From positions 67,183-131,182 of the forward strand of contig DGAD01000016.1 in assembly GCA_002382805.1 (NCBI GenBank): a stretch of DNA of 64,000 bases, in the 5' to 3' direction. A program made the translations under genes and the position numbers. This document shows positions 51,827-59,365 of this stretch, piece after piece. The notes below the pieces were generated by a model. The model ran no database searches and had not been told where the DNA came from. It was given only the letters and a program-made list of their open reading frames with translations. Position 1 is the first letter of the stretch. Each line of letters begins with the position of its first letter. The DNA is from Clostridiales bacterium UBA4039 (GTDB lineage Bacteria > Bacillota > Clostridia > Lachnospirales > Vallitaleaceae).

Positions 51827-53003
51827 TTTTGTGTTTAAAAACTCGACAGAACTTGTTTTTGGAAAAAACGTTGAAGACCAAACGGGCATCTATACTGCCA
51901 AACATGGTTCAAAAGTACTTTTACATTATGGTGGTGGAAGTATAAAAAGAACAGGATTGTATGATCGGATTATAAAAAGTTTAGAGGAGAATAATGTTGA
52001 TTATATTGAATTAGGCAATGTTCAAGCCAATCCTAGATTATCTCTTGTTCAAGAAGGTATTCGACTGTGTAAAGAACAGCAAGTTGATTTTATTTTAGCT
52101 GTTGGTGGAGGAAGTGTTATTGATTCAGCAAAAACCATTGCGGTTGGAGCAAAATATGAAGGGGATATTTGGGAGTGCTTTGTCGGTGAGGCAAATGTGA
52201 CAGATGCTCTAGGCTTAGGCGTTGTCTTAACGATACCTGCAGCCGGAAGTGAGACAAGTATGGGAGCGGTTATTACTAATGAAGAGGGATGGTTAAAACG
52301 ACCATTAGGTCATCCGTTGATGCGTCCTGCGTTTGCACTTTTAAATCCGGAATTAACCTATACACTACCGGATTATCAAACAGCATGTGGCGTCTCGGAT
52401 ATGCTTGCCCATACGATGGAGCGGTATTTTACGAATACGACAAATGTGGACTTAACGGATCGGTTGTGCGAAGCGACGATGCGTACTATTATAGAAGAAG
52501 GACCTAAAGTTCTTGAAAATCCAACAGATTATGCGGCAAGAGCAGAGATTATGTTGGCAGGGACTGTCGCACATAATGATTCCTTAGATCTAGGACGGGA
52601 GACGGACTGGGCGTCTCATGATATTGAACATGAACTTAGTGGAATTTATGATATTGCTCATGGTGCTGGGTTAAGTATTGTTTTCCCTGCATGGATGAAG
52701 TATGTATACAAAGAGAACAAGCCACGATTTGAACAATTTGCATATCGTGTCTTTGGAATTGAGCCTCAGTTTGATGATTCAGATGCCAGTATAGTGAAAG
52801 CGATCAAGGCACTTGAAGATTTCTATGTAAAAATGGGACTGCCAATTCGTTTGGAAGATGAAAATATAACTGATGATCGTTACAGTGAAATGGCAAAAAA
52901 AGCAACAAATAACGACACAAGAACACTTGGGCATTTTAAAGCTTTAAATTCTCATGATATTCATGAAATTTATAAATTATGTGCAATGCCGAAAAAATGG
53001 TAA
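51819..53003 (+). CDS. Iron-containing alcohol dehydrogenase (butanol dehydrogenase/YqhD-like)
   Basis: The 394-aa protein has the NAD(P) motif AVGGGSVIDSAK (about 90-101) and the metal-binding set in GVSDMLAHTMERYF, HDIEHELSGIYDIAHGAGLS. The N-terminal NFVFKNSTELVFGKN is typical of BdhA/BdhB/YqhD enzymes that reduce aldehydes to alcohols, usually with NADPH. It is co-transcribed with a MerR regulator, consistent with aldehyde detoxification or fermentation control. The ribosome site lies in the merR end (GGAAGAAAGGAAG). Confidence 0.93.
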   Translation: MNNFVFKNSTELVFGKNVEDQTGIYTAKHGSKVLLHYGGGSIKRTGLYDRIIKSLEENNVDYIELGNVQANPRLSLVQEGIRLCKEQQVDFILAVGGGSVIDSAKTIAVGAKYEGDIWECFVGEANVTDALGLGVVLTIPAAGSETSMGAVITNEEGWLKRPLGHPLMRPAFALLNPELTYTLPDYQTACGVSDMLAHTMERYFTNTTNVDLTDRLCEATMRTIIEEGPKVLENPTDYAARAEIMLAGTVAHNDSLDLGRETDWASHDIEHELSGIYDIAHGAGLSIVFPAWMKYVYKENKPRFEQFAYRVFGIEPQFDDSDASIVKAIKALEDFYVKMGLPIRLEDENITDDRYSEMAKKATNNDTRTLGHFKALNSHDIHEIYKLCAMPKKW

Positions 53004-53007
53004 TTAT

Positions 53008-53754
53008 ATGAAAAAACAGTATGAAGATTTTGCTTTTGTTTATGATGAACTAATGTCAGAGGTTCCCTATGAACAATGGATAGCATTTATAAAAAGTGTT
53101 TTTGATCAATCGGAGACAAATATACAATTAGTAGCTGATCTTGGCTGTGGCACAGGGAATGTAACGATTCCCCTGGCCCAGTCCGGATATGATATGATTG
53201 GGATTGATTTATCAGAAAATATGTTGATGATCAGTCGTCAAAAAGCCGAAGAGGCTGGAGTCAATCCTTTGTTTTTATTACAAGACATAACGCAATTTGA
53301 ACTATATGGAACGGTTGATGGCGTGATAGCCGCTTGTGATAGCTTGAATTACTTGTCTTCAAAAGAAAAGATATTGGATGTTTTTTTGCTGGTTAAGAAT
53401 TATTTGAATGAAGGTGGTATCTTTATCTTTGATGTCAATACGGAATACGTTTTTGAGAAGGTGTATGGAAATCAGACATTTACCTATCGCGATGAGGATG
53501 TAGCCTACATTTGGGAAAACACATACGACAAAAAGAAGCAATCCAACACCTATGATATTAGTTTTTTTGTTCGGGACGATGAGGAAAACTATGTACGTTT
53601 TGATGAATATCATAATGAATATGCCTATGGGCAAGCGACACTTGAAGCTTTAATTTTAGAGGCTGGCTTGACATTGCAGGCGGTTTATGATAATTATAGT
53701 TGGAAACTACCGCAAGAAAACACAGAGCGATTAACATTTATAGTCAAAAAATAG
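53008..53754 (+). CDS. Class I SAM-dependent methyltransferase
   Basis: This 248-aa protein is taken from ATG 53008 (MKKQYEDFAFVYDELM), 5 bp after adh stops; its ribosome site is weak, so coupling is likely. Motif I is VADLGCGTGNVTIPLA, with acidic IDLSENML and a later VIAACDSLNYL. The family includes ubiquitous small-molecule methylases; substrate unassigned. Although the window has quinone-type genes, this protein does not show the UbiE/MenG signature. Confidence 0.88.
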   Translation: MKKQYEDFAFVYDELMSEVPYEQWIAFIKSVFDQSETNIQLVADLGCGTGNVTIPLAQSGYDMIGIDLSENMLMISRQKAEEAGVNPLFLLQDITQFELYGTVDGVIAACDSLNYLSSKEKILDVFLLVKNYLNEGGIFIFDVNTEYVFEKVYGNQTFTYRDEDVAYIWENTYDKKKQSNTYDISFFVRDDEENYVRFDEYHNEYAYGQATLEALILEAGLTLQAVYDNYSWKLPQENTERLTFIVKK

Positions 53755-53766
53755 GAAAGAGAATAT

Positions 53767-54633
53767 ATGGATAAATTATTAAGAGCTACAACAACAAATG
53801 GTGAGATACGTGCTTTTGCAGCCAATACGAAAGAACTTGTTAATATTGCCAGAACATATCATCAGACATCCCCTGTTGCTAGCGCAGCCCTTGGGCGCTT
53901 ATTGACAGCTGGGGTGATGATGGGAGCAATGTTAAAAAGTGAAAAAGAGTTATTGACTTTGAATATTCGTGGTGAAGGTCCAATTGGGGGCGTGCTCGTT
54001 ACAGCTAATGGAACGGGACAGGTCAAAGGATATGTCAATAATGCATTAGTGGATTTGCCTTTAAAGCCTAACGGAAAGCTGGATGTATCCGGAGCTATCG
54101 GACCGGGGACATTAACCGTAATTAAGGACCTAGGAATGAAAGAACCTTATGAGGGACAAGTAGAGCTGGTCTCAGGTGAGATTGCAGAAGATATCACTTA
54201 TTATTTTGCAAGCTCAGAACAAACGCCATCAGTCGTTGCGTTAGGGGTATTGGTTGATACGAACTATTCAATCAGACAAAGCGGAGGCTTTATTGTTCAA
54301 TTGCTTCCTCAAGCTAGTGAAGCAACAATTACCCAGCTAGAAAAAAATATTCAAAACTTACCAAGTGTGACAACAATGTATGAAAATGGACTAGATGAAA
54401 AAGGCATGTTAGAGAAGGTTTTGGAAGGATTTGAGGTTCGAATTAATGACACGTCTCATCCAAAGTATTACTGCAATTGTAGCCGAGAACGTGTTGAAAA
54501 AGCGCTGATTAGTATTGGAAAAGAAGAGATGGATTCCATCATTCAAGACGGAGAGCCAATTGAAATGGCGTGCCACTTTTGTGATAAAAAATATCGCTTT
54601 GATATTGAGCAACTAAAAAACATGCATATATAA
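53767..54633 (+). CDS. hslO: Redox-regulated chaperone Hsp33
   Basis: This 288-aa protein starts at ATG 53767 after AGGAAAGAG. The N-terminal domain reads LLRATTTNGEIRAFAANT and the C-terminal zinc domain holds YYCNCSRERV and MACHFCDKKY, the CxC...CxxC redox switch. Oxidation releases zinc and activates holdase activity against unfolded proteins. It follows the methyltransferase by 12 bp and ends the operon, with a terminator at 54640. Confidence 0.96.
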   Translation: MDKLLRATTTNGEIRAFAANTKELVNIARTYHQTSPVASAALGRLLTAGVMMGAMLKSEKELLTLNIRGEGPIGGVLVTANGTGQVKGYVNNALVDLPLKPNGKLDVSGAIGPGTLTVIKDLGMKEPYEGQVELVSGEIAEDITYYFASSEQTPSVVALGVLVDTNYSIRQSGGFIVQLLPQASEATITQLEKNIQNLPSVTTMYENGLDEKGMLEKVLEGFEVRINDTSHPKYYCNCSRERVEKALISIGKEEMDSIIQDGEPIEMACHFCDKKYRFDIEQLKNMHI

Positions 54634-54639
54634 TATATT

Positions 54640-54667
54640 AAATCCTCAGATAATGAGGATTTTTTTA
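54640..54667 (+). terminator. Terminator after hslO
   Basis: AAATCCTCA (54640-54648) pairs with TGAGGATTT (54654-54662) and is followed by a T-run. Confidence 0.85.
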
Positions 54668-54681
54668 TTTTCAAAAGCTAC

Positions 54682-54738
54682 TTGACAAAGGTTCTCATTT
54701 GTTGTAGTATAAAACCATACCCCCCATAGGGGGGGTGG
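54682..54738 (+). promoter_or_regulatory. copA promoter with CsoR operator
   Basis: TTGACA (54682-54687) and TAGTAT (54705-54710) are 17 bp apart. Just downstream, ATACCCCCCATAGGGGGGGT (54717-54736) is a G/C-tract dyad of the CsoR type (known consensus ATACCCCTACGGGGTAT). A copper-free CsoR bound here would block transcription of copA-csoR. Confidence 0.82.
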
Positions 54739-54751
54739 AAGGTGGTGCGAA

Positions 54752-57355
54752 ATGAAAAAAAATTATGAAGTCGATGGGATGACGTGTACAGCGTGTGCGC
54801 TTGCCATCGAAAAAAAGTTATCCAAAGTTGATGGAATCGATAAGGTCAATGTCAACTATGCGAATGAACGCATGATTGTTGAATTTGATGAAGATAAAGT
54901 CGATGAAGCACTTTTAGCGAATCAGGTTAAAGATATTGGGTACCGGTTGAAGTTAGATCAGGCAAATACTCAGCATAGTGGACTTGAATCTCCTGTTGAA
55001 GCACATCTACGCGATATGAAGAGGCGCTTAATCGGTTCGCTGATTTTTACAGTTCCCGTGTTTTATATAGCAATGGGACCGATGGTAGGGTTGCCTATCC
55101 CATCATTTTTATCCGGGATGCAAAACCTATTAATTATGGCATTAGTACAGATGTTGTTGACGATTCCGGTGATGATTTTGAATCAGGAGTTTTATATTGT
55201 TGGATTTAAGACCCTGTATAAAAAAGCGCCGAATATGGATTCTTTGATTGCAGTAGGTACAACGGCTGGGTTTATCTATGGGTTATATGTTGTTTTTCAA
55301 GTGGCTTATGGATTTTCCTATAATGACATGGATAGAGTACATCAATTTTCCCATGATTTGTATTTTGAATCAGTTGTGGTTATCCTGACACTCATTACAC
55401 TGGGTAAGTTTTTTGAGATTCGAGCAAAAGGCAAGACGCTAAAAGCTATTGAAGCCTTGATGGAATTGGCGCCGGAAGTTGGCTTAGTTGAACGTAATGG
55501 CGAACAATTTATGGTACCTGTTAAGGACATCGTACATGGCGATATTTTAATCATAAAAGCTGGAAATAAAGTTCCTCTTGATGGGGATTTGGTTGAAGGA
55601 CGCTTACTTATGGATGAATCCATGCTAACAGGCGAAAGTCTACCTATTCAAAAAGAAGAGGCAGCGACAATATTTGCAGGAACATATTGTCAAACAGGGT
55701 TTGGAAAAATCAAAGTGACAAAGCTTCGTGAAGAAACCGCTTTGTTTGGCATCATAAAATTAGTTGAAGATGCTCAAAGTACCAAAGCACCTATCGCAAA
55801 ATTGGCAGATACTATTAGTGGGTATTTTGTTCCGGTAGTTCTTGGGATATCCCTTGTCACATTTATCGTGTGGATGGCGCTGGGGTATGGACTTGAATTT
55901 GCGTTTGTCATGGCAGTATCAGTTTTAGTAATATCTTGTCCATGTGCTCTTGGGTTGGCGACACCAACGGCTATTATGGTTGGAACCGGTAAAGGTGCTT
56001 CCTATGGAACGCTGATTAAGGGTGGAGAAGCCTTAGAGCAACTACATAAGATTGAAGCCATTGTTTTTGACAAAACAGGAACACTGACACGTGGAGAACC
56101 ACACGTAACACAAATCCGCTATGTCGATTCCAAGGTTTCAGAAAAAACGACACTGGAATATCTTGTTAGTATAGAATCTAGGTCGGAGCATCCATATGCA
56201 CAGGCAATTAACCATTATGGACAAGAACATCAAGTTCAATTGCTAGAGACACAAGAATATGATACGATTCCAGGACATGGAGTAAAAGCGAAAATTAATG
56301 GTCAAGAGATATTAGTTGGAAATAAAAAACTGATGAATGATCATAACATAGGTTTAGCAGAGGTAAAAGATGAGCTAGGCAGTATAGCAGAAGAAGGCAA
56401 GACACCTCTATTAATGGCAATCCAAGGCAAAATTGCAGCTTATATTGTTGTTGAAGATGTCATTAAAGAAGAAGCGCCGGAAGTCATTGAAAAGATTAAA
56501 CAACTTGGTATTGAAGCTATTATGCTCACAGGGGATCATAAAAAAACAGCACATGCGATTGCCAAAAAAGTGGGTATTGATCAAGTATATGCTGAAGTAT
56601 TGCCAGATGGTAAAGCTGACATTATAGATCAGATTAAGGCACAAGGTAAATCTGTTGCCATGGTCGGTGATGGTATTAATGATGCAGTTGCGTTAACCAA
56701 AGCAGATGTTGGCTTAGCCATTGGTAGTGGAACCGATGTTGCTATTGAGTCGGCAGATGTGGTATTAATGAAAGACCATCTTTCCGATGTACTTACAGCC
56801 ATAGAGCTTAGTAAAGCAACCATTCGCAATATTAAGCAAAATCTATTCTGGGCATTTTTCTACAACGTGGTCGGTATTCCTATTGCAGCAGGTTTACTAT
56901 ATACGAGTTTAGGCATTCGTCTAAATCCAATGTTTGCAGCAGCAGCAATGAGCTTTAGTTCCGTGTCTGTTGTAACCAATGCCTTACGTTTAAAACGTTT
57001 TAAACCAACCTTTTCAAATACTGGATCGAAAGGCGTAAGAACACAACAAGTAAAGAATAAACCAACAAGTGAAAACCAGACAAATGCAGTGAATACAAAT
57101 GAAGTAAATACAAATAGAGTGCAACAAGAAAGGACGATGATTATGAAAAAATTAATGATTGAAGGAATGACCTGCATGCATTGTGTAGGACGTGTTGAAG
57201 AAGCACTAAAGGCAGTTAATGGGGTATCTAGTGTTATGATCGACTTAGAGACAAAAACCGCTGTTGTTAATGTGGAGTCCGGTGTTGAAGAAAGCGTGTT
57301 GTCCGAAGCTGTTGCAGAAGCTGGCTATACGGTAACAAGTATTTCAGGTATATAG
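54752..57355 (+). CDS. copA: Copper-exporting P1B-type ATPase CopA with C-terminal CopZ-like domain
   Basis: This 867-aa protein has an N-terminal heavy-metal domain (GMTCTACA, 8-15) and eight membrane helices. The CPC transport motif (396-398, SCPCALGLATP), catalytic Asp440 (DKTGTLT) and TGES/GDGINDA loops are present. After TM8 an Asn/Thr-rich linker of about 40 residues leads to a second heavy-metal domain (EGMTCMHC, about 800-867) that looks like a complete CopZ chaperone. An internal ribosome site (AGAAAGGA) precedes in-frame ATG 57143, which could produce free CopZ. It exports Cu(I) and is repressed by CsoR. Confidence 0.95.
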   Translation: MKKNYEVDGMTCTACALAIEKKLSKVDGIDKVNVNYANERMIVEFDEDKVDEALLANQVKDIGYRLKLDQANTQHSGLESPVEAHLRDMKRRLIGSLIFTVPVFYIAMGPMVGLPIPSFLSGMQNLLIMALVQMLLTIPVMILNQEFYIVGFKTLYKKAPNMDSLIAVGTTAGFIYGLYVVFQVAYGFSYNDMDRVHQFSHDLYFESVVVILTLITLGKFFEIRAKGKTLKAIEALMELAPEVGLVERNGEQFMVPVKDIVHGDILIIKAGNKVPLDGDLVEGRLLMDESMLTGESLPIQKEEAATIFAGTYCQTGFGKIKVTKLREETALFGIIKLVEDAQSTKAPIAKLADTISGYFVPVVLGISLVTFIVWMALGYGLEFAFVMAVSVLVISCPCALGLATPTAIMVGTGKGASYGTLIKGGEALEQLHKIEAIVFDKTGTLTRGEPHVTQIRYVDSKVSEKTTLEYLVSIESRSEHPYAQAINHYGQEHQVQLLETQEYDTIPGHGVKAKINGQEILVGNKKLMNDHNIGLAEVKDELGSIAEEGKTPLLMAIQGKIAAYIVVEDVIKEEAPEVIEKIKQLGIEAIMLTGDHKKTAHAIAKKVGIDQVYAEVLPDGKADIIDQIKAQGKSVAMVGDGINDAVALTKADVGLAIGSGTDVAIESADVVLMKDHLSDVLTAIELSKATIRNIKQNLFWAFFYNVVGIPIAAGLLYTSLGIRLNPMFAAAAMSFSSVSVVTNALRLKRFKPTFSNTGSKGVRTQQVKNKPTSENQTNAVNTNEVNTNRVQQERTMIMKKLMIEGMTCMHCVGRVEEALKAVNGVSSVMIDLETKTAVVNVESGVEESVLSEAVAEAGYTVTSISGI

Positions 57356-57357
57356 GT

Positions 57358-57627
57358 ATGAATGAAGAACGTAAAAAAGCAATGAAAATATTAAAAACAG
57401 CTCGAGGGCAGGTAGATAGCGTCATTACGATGATTGAAGATGACCGCTATTGCATTGATATCGCTAATCAGATTTTGGCAGTGAATGGTCTTCTTAAACG
57501 TGCAAACTTGGAAATCCTCAAGCAACATATTAATCACTGTGTAAAAGAAGCCTTTGAAGAAAATTCAGGAGAAGAAAAAGTCGATGAGGTCATTAAAGTC
57601 ATCGGGCGATTAATTGATACAAAATAA
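57358..57627 (+). CDS. csoR: Copper-sensing transcriptional repressor CsoR
   Basis: This 89-aa all-helical protein has the Cu(I) ligand set Cys32, His57 and Cys61, in the same spacing as characterised CsoR (25 and 4 residues), in YCIDIANQ and HINHCVKEAF. It starts at ATG 57358, 3 bp after copA stops, so copper binding relieves repression of its own operon. A CsoR-type operator is visible at 54717. Confidence 0.94.
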   Translation: MNEERKKAMKILKTARGQVDSVITMIEDDRYCIDIANQILAVNGLLKRANLEILKQHINHCVKEAFEENSGEEKVDEVIKVIGRLIDTK

Positions 57628-57755
57628 GGATTTGACCATCAAAGCATAATCCATTATAGTATTTTCAGATTTTTGAATTGAAACTACAATATGCTTATAA
57701 GCAACAAATATTCCGACAATTTTAATGAAAAATGCAAAAACATCTGATAATATAC

Positions 57756-57784
57756 TTGCATTTTCAATAAACACGGTGTATAAT
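57756..57784 (+). promoter_or_regulatory. Strong promoter of the orphan RNA
   Basis: TTGCAT (57756-57761) and perfect TATAAT (57779-57784) are 17 bp apart, giving a start near 57791. The 130 bp between csoR and this promoter contain nothing else that I can recognise. Confidence 0.8.
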
Positions 57785-57871
57785 ATAGACAAAGGTTGAA
57801 TCCGGAATCACCTTATAAACTTATAAATCGTAAGCTTACACAGTATTTAGATGACAAAAGGAGTGATAGGT

Positions 57872-57919
57872 ATGATTGAAAAGCTCCAAATGGTAGGATT
57901 TATACGAGCAGTAAAATAA
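57872..57919 (+). CDS. 15-aa ORF inside the candidate ncRNA
   Basis: ATG 57872 stands 8 nt behind AAAGGAG and opens MIEKLQMVGFIRAVK before a stop. The ribosome site is as good as those of real genes nearby, so the RNA may be a dual-function transcript or the ORF may be translated as a leader. Nothing else supports it. Confidence 0.3.
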   Translation: MIEKLQMVGFIRAVK

Positions 57920-58155
57920 GGCCCCATGCGTTGCGAGGGGCGTGTAACAACATATGTTTATCAAATGACGTAAAGAAGTCGTTGATAATAGGTGGATATG
58001 TTTGACATGTAATTATTATAATGAAATATTATAGTGGTCACAACTAACACCTAAGCAATCACATGTGTTGTGAGGTTGATTATCACGTAACTGACGGTCG
58101 AAGAGAAAGGCCGAACAAGTAAACAATTAAGTAGTATAAGTATATATGCAGTAAT

Positions 58156-58185
58156 AAAAGAGACCAAGGAAACTTGGTCTCTTTT
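58156..58185 (+). terminator. Terminator of the orphan RNA
   Basis: AAAAGAGACCAAG (58156-58168) pairs perfectly with CTTGGTCTCTTTT (58173-58185) around a GAAA tetraloop. Confidence 0.9.
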
Positions 58186-58213
58186 ATGTTGGTATGACGA
58201 AAAGTAGGAAATG

Positions 58214-58222
58214 TGATATAAT
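58214..58222 (+). promoter_or_regulatory. Extended -10 promoter of mutY
   Basis: TGATATAAT is an extended -10 (TG-n-TATAAT) with a poor -35. Its predicted start falls on ATG 58229, with no room for a ribosome site. Confidence 0.6.
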
Positions 58223-58228
58223 CATCAT

Positions 58229-59365
58229 ATGAAAAAGTCAAAGAATAATTATAAAATAGATGAAAAATTTTCAAAGCAATTAGTGGAGTGGTTTGAAAAA
58301 GAGCAACGGATACTTCCATGGAGACAGACAGATAATCCTTATCATATTCTGGTCTCAGAAGTCATGCTGCAACAAACACAAGTGAATACAGTCATCGCAT
58401 ATTATCTCCGGTTTTTGGAAGAACTTCCGACACTAGAAGCGTTGGCTCAGGCATCGGATGAACAATTGCATCGCCTTTGGGAAGGGTTAGGATATTATTC
58501 ACGTGCGTTTCGCTTGCGTCAGTTTGCGGTGGAAGTATGTAGCAAGTATGACGGAAGGATTCCACAGCAAAAAGAACAATTACTGTTACTTCCTGGGATT
58601 GGTCCGTATACATGTGGCGCATTGTTGAGTTTTGCATTCCATATAAAAGAACCGGCAATTGATGGCAATGTTAAACGTGTGTTGGCAAGACTTACAAATG
58701 ATTCGAGAGATATCTCCAAGGCAAGTACACTAAAAGATATGCAGGAGACAGTTTATGAATTGATGCCAAAAGATCCTTATGCGTTTAATCAAGGGTTGAT
58801 TGAGTTGGGAGCTACGCATTGCCGACCTCGACAGCCTAGATGTGGCCTATGTCCAGTAAAACAATTTTGTCATGGGTATCAACAAGGTACCTTAGAATTC
58901 CTGCCGAACAAACCAAAAAAGAAAAAGCAAAAGGAAATGACCGTGCCTGTGTTTTTGTTTCACGACAACCAGGAGGTGCTTTTTGTAAAGCGCCAATCCG
59001 AAGGACTACTTGCGTCCATGTGGAGTTTGCCGATAGTTGAAGTCGATTTATCCCATGTAATTAAAGAAAAAAAAACAATAAAAGCTAAGGAGATTATAGA
59101 ATTAGCTACCGTACAAGATTTTTTTAGTGAGAACTTTGGACAAATGTTAAGCCCAAGTACGATGACCATCGTCGGACCTATTAAGCATGTTTTTTCACAT
59201 ATCATTTGGAATATGCATGTGGTCATTGTCAAGGACCAAGCTTTTTGGAATCATGTAGATAAAATTGAATCACCCGAAATCATCAAAACGACAATAGAAG
59301 AGATTTCATTGCCAACGGCTTTTAAAAAGTGTGTTGAGTTCATTCAAAAAAAGGAGCTTATATGA
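58229..59365 (+). CDS. mutY: A/G-specific adenine glycosylase MutY
   Basis: This 378-aa protein has the helix-hairpin-helix with LLPGIGPYTCGALLSFAF and catalytic Asp in PAIDGNVKRVLARL. The [4Fe-4S] motif is C-x6-C-x2-C-x5-C (HCRPRQPRCGLCPVKQFC). A C-terminal NUDIX-like 8-oxoG recognition domain follows. It removes adenine mispaired with 8-oxoguanine. No ribosome site precedes ATG 58229; see the leaderless finding. It overlaps the FAD oxidoreductase gene by 4 bp. Confidence 0.95.
   Translation: MKKSKNNYKIDEKFSKQLVEWFEKEQRILPWRQTDNPYHILVSEVMLQQTQVNTVIAYYLRFLEELPTLEALAQASDEQLHRLWEGLGYYSRAFRLRQFAVEVCSKYDGRIPQQKEQLLLLPGIGPYTCGALLSFAFHIKEPAIDGNVKRVLARLTNDSRDISKASTLKDMQETVYELMPKDPYAFNQGLIELGATHCRPRQPRCGLCPVKQFCHGYQQGTLEFLPNKPKKKKQKEMTVPVFLFHDNQEVLFVKRQSEGLLASMWSLPIVEVDLSHVIKEKKTIKAKEIIELATVQDFFSENFGQMLSPSTMTIVGPIKHVFSHIIWNMHVVIVKDQAFWNHVDKIESPEIIKTTIEEISLPTAFKKCVEFIQKKELI

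Larger units (their letters stand above)
57791..58186 (+). ncRNA. Candidate structured non-coding RNA, about 395 nt
   Basis: A strong promoter and a strong terminator (58156-58185) bound about 395 nt without a conserved-length ORF. Stable hairpins include GCCCC/GGGGC (57921-57941). A longer compound stem has TATCAA/TTGATA (57959-57987) with ACATAT/ATATGT outside. Others are TATAAT/ATTATA around 58015-58035 and CAATCACA/TGTGAGGTTG near 58057-58080. The conserved-looking purine-rich ACTGACGG...GAAGAGAAAGGCCGAAC follows. I cannot match it to tmRNA, RNase P, 6S or SRP RNA. A 15-aa ORF lies at 57872. Confidence 0.65.

Noticed and set aside
53008..53754. A UbiE/MenG quinone methyltransferase completing the UbiDAX pathway
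   Set aside because: The SAM motif is generic and the UbiE/MenG signature is missing; it belongs to the adh-hslO transcript, far from the UbiD cluster.
57791..58186. tmRNA, RNase P RNA, 6S RNA or SRP RNA
   Set aside because: No tRNA-like ends or tag reading frame, no RNase P conserved core, no SRP GGAAG loop and no long 6S-type single hairpin could be seen.
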